Assembly: GCF_003369915.1 (NCBI RefSeq)
Contig: NC_046673.1
Span: forward strand, 3,952,001-4,016,000
Direction of reading: 5' to 3'
From: Drosophila miranda
Taxonomy: Eukaryota; Arthropoda; Insecta; Diptera; Drosophilidae
DNA length: 64,000 nt
Position numbers and translations under genes: made by a program. This document shows, piece by piece, positions 63,217 to 64,000 of the stretch. The notes below the pieces were generated by a model, which searched no databases, was not told where the DNA came from, and saw nothing but the letters and a program-made list of their open reading frames with translations. The stretch's first letter is position 1. Every line of letters begins with the position of its first letter.

Positions 63217-64000
63217 GCTCTACCTCTGCCTCTGGTCCAGACTTGAAGCTTCAGCGAGCGAGCCCCTCTGACAGCAGAATAGAAAAATTTCTACAGAGTC
63301 CACAGTCCAGAGTCCACACAGTCCACAGCACCTGCTGTATTTCTGCTCCCTGCTTGCTACTGCAACATTTTGATACCCTTGAGGGGAGAGAACCGTTTGA
63401 ACACCTTATCGAAAAAGGCAGTAGACAAACCCGATATAACGGGCGCATCGAGTGCAGGAAGAAAAGATTCAGGAAAATTCGTATTCATGAATTTTGAATA
63501 TTGGAACCCGGTTTGGTATCCGCAAGGGTATCCAAAGTTCGGCCGGCATGGCCTTTGCCGTCGTTTCTTTCTCGTTTTCTCCTGCTGCGCGTTCTGCCGC
63601 CGCCAGCGAACGGACGCACGCGCGCACGCGCTCTCAAGCGTTGCATTGTGTGCATCGTGTTGGAGATTTTTTTATGGATGTCAAGAATGCGGCGCAACAG
63701 ACTGATGATGATGGAGAGATGCCAGAGAGCTGGAGATACTTGAGATGTGCAATTGTGAAATGTGAAATGCAAAGAGCATTTTTCCCCCGTCCTAGCACAA
63801 CCTCTCCATTCCACCTCCCTTGGAGCATCGAGGCCTTGCCTCAAGCTCGTTATTTATAAAACATTTTGCGGTCGCAAAAATGAAAACAAAAGAAAACAAC
63901 TTTCTTTGCGGTTTTACATACGAATTTACATCGTGCTGTGGGGGGCGAAGGGGCGTTGTACTAAAAACAAAACAAAGGGAGGGAGGTTCTTTTAAAGAGT

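Larger units (their letters stand above)
60076..64000. other. region upstream of the first coding exon of singed
   Basis: No coding exon is recognisable. The region should contain the leader intron, untranslated first exon(s) and promoter of singed. It carries a long GA microsatellite, a direct repeat of AGGAGATGGCAC-AGATGAT (about 60764 and 60860), CAGCAG/CTGCTG-rich tracts, CA/TG runs and a CT run near 63.2 kb. No TATA/Inr pair was convincing enough to call. Confidence 0.5.

Noticed and set aside
1..64000. CRISPR arrays, bacterial operons, phage or tRNA genes
   Set aside because: No repeat-spacer arrays or cloverleaf candidates were seen, and the gene structure is that of an animal genome.

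Overview
The window looks like Drosophila genomic DNA. Genes have short introns with GT/AG borders, the intergenic DNA is rich in CA/GA microsatellites, and two gene families are fly hallmarks: the fascin gene singed and a ZAD-type C2H2 zinc-finger gene. A LOA/Bilbo-type non-LTR retrotransposon and a six-residue insert in Singed relative to the D. melanogaster protein as I recall it fit a fly outside the melanogaster group, possibly obscura-like. singed is X-linked in Drosophila, so an X (Muller A) location is likely. Both points are inference.

Layout. 1-29.1 kb is gene-poor. It holds microsatellites, two copies of a dispersed repeat that each carry a CTCF-like motif (about 1.9 and 4.4 kb), an unusually perfect short hairpin (22.8 kb), and what looks like the 5' end of a leftward gene: a TATA promoter and 5' exon at 24.7-24.97 kb and a signal-peptide exon ending in a strong splice donor at 21.4 kb. 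A possible 82-residue gene sits at 26.6 kb.

29.1-42.9 kb is the most unusual region. Two nearly identical arms of about 2.2 kb face each other as an inverted duplication. Each arm carries an intact four-exon ZAD zinc-finger gene, an upstream DRE-like TATCGATA promoter and the remains of a divergent partner. The 4.3 kb between the arms holds a truncated Skp1-like gene whose start codon appears to be split by an intron. The right arm is interrupted by a 5-kb LOA-clade retrotransposon with a catalytic substitution, a frameshift and a nonsense codon. It ends in a 27-base poly-C run.

42.9-64 kb contains a protein arginine methyltransferase-like gene (49.97-51.12 kb) in which both catalytic glutamates are replaced, and the complete singed coding region on the minus strand (56.76-60.03 kb). 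The rest is non-coding DNA with CGATA clusters and simple repeats.

The duplicated ZAD genes, the shortened Skp1 copy and the catalytically altered PRMT copy resemble fast-evolving lineage-specific duplicates, which in flies are often germline-expressed. That functional link is inference only.
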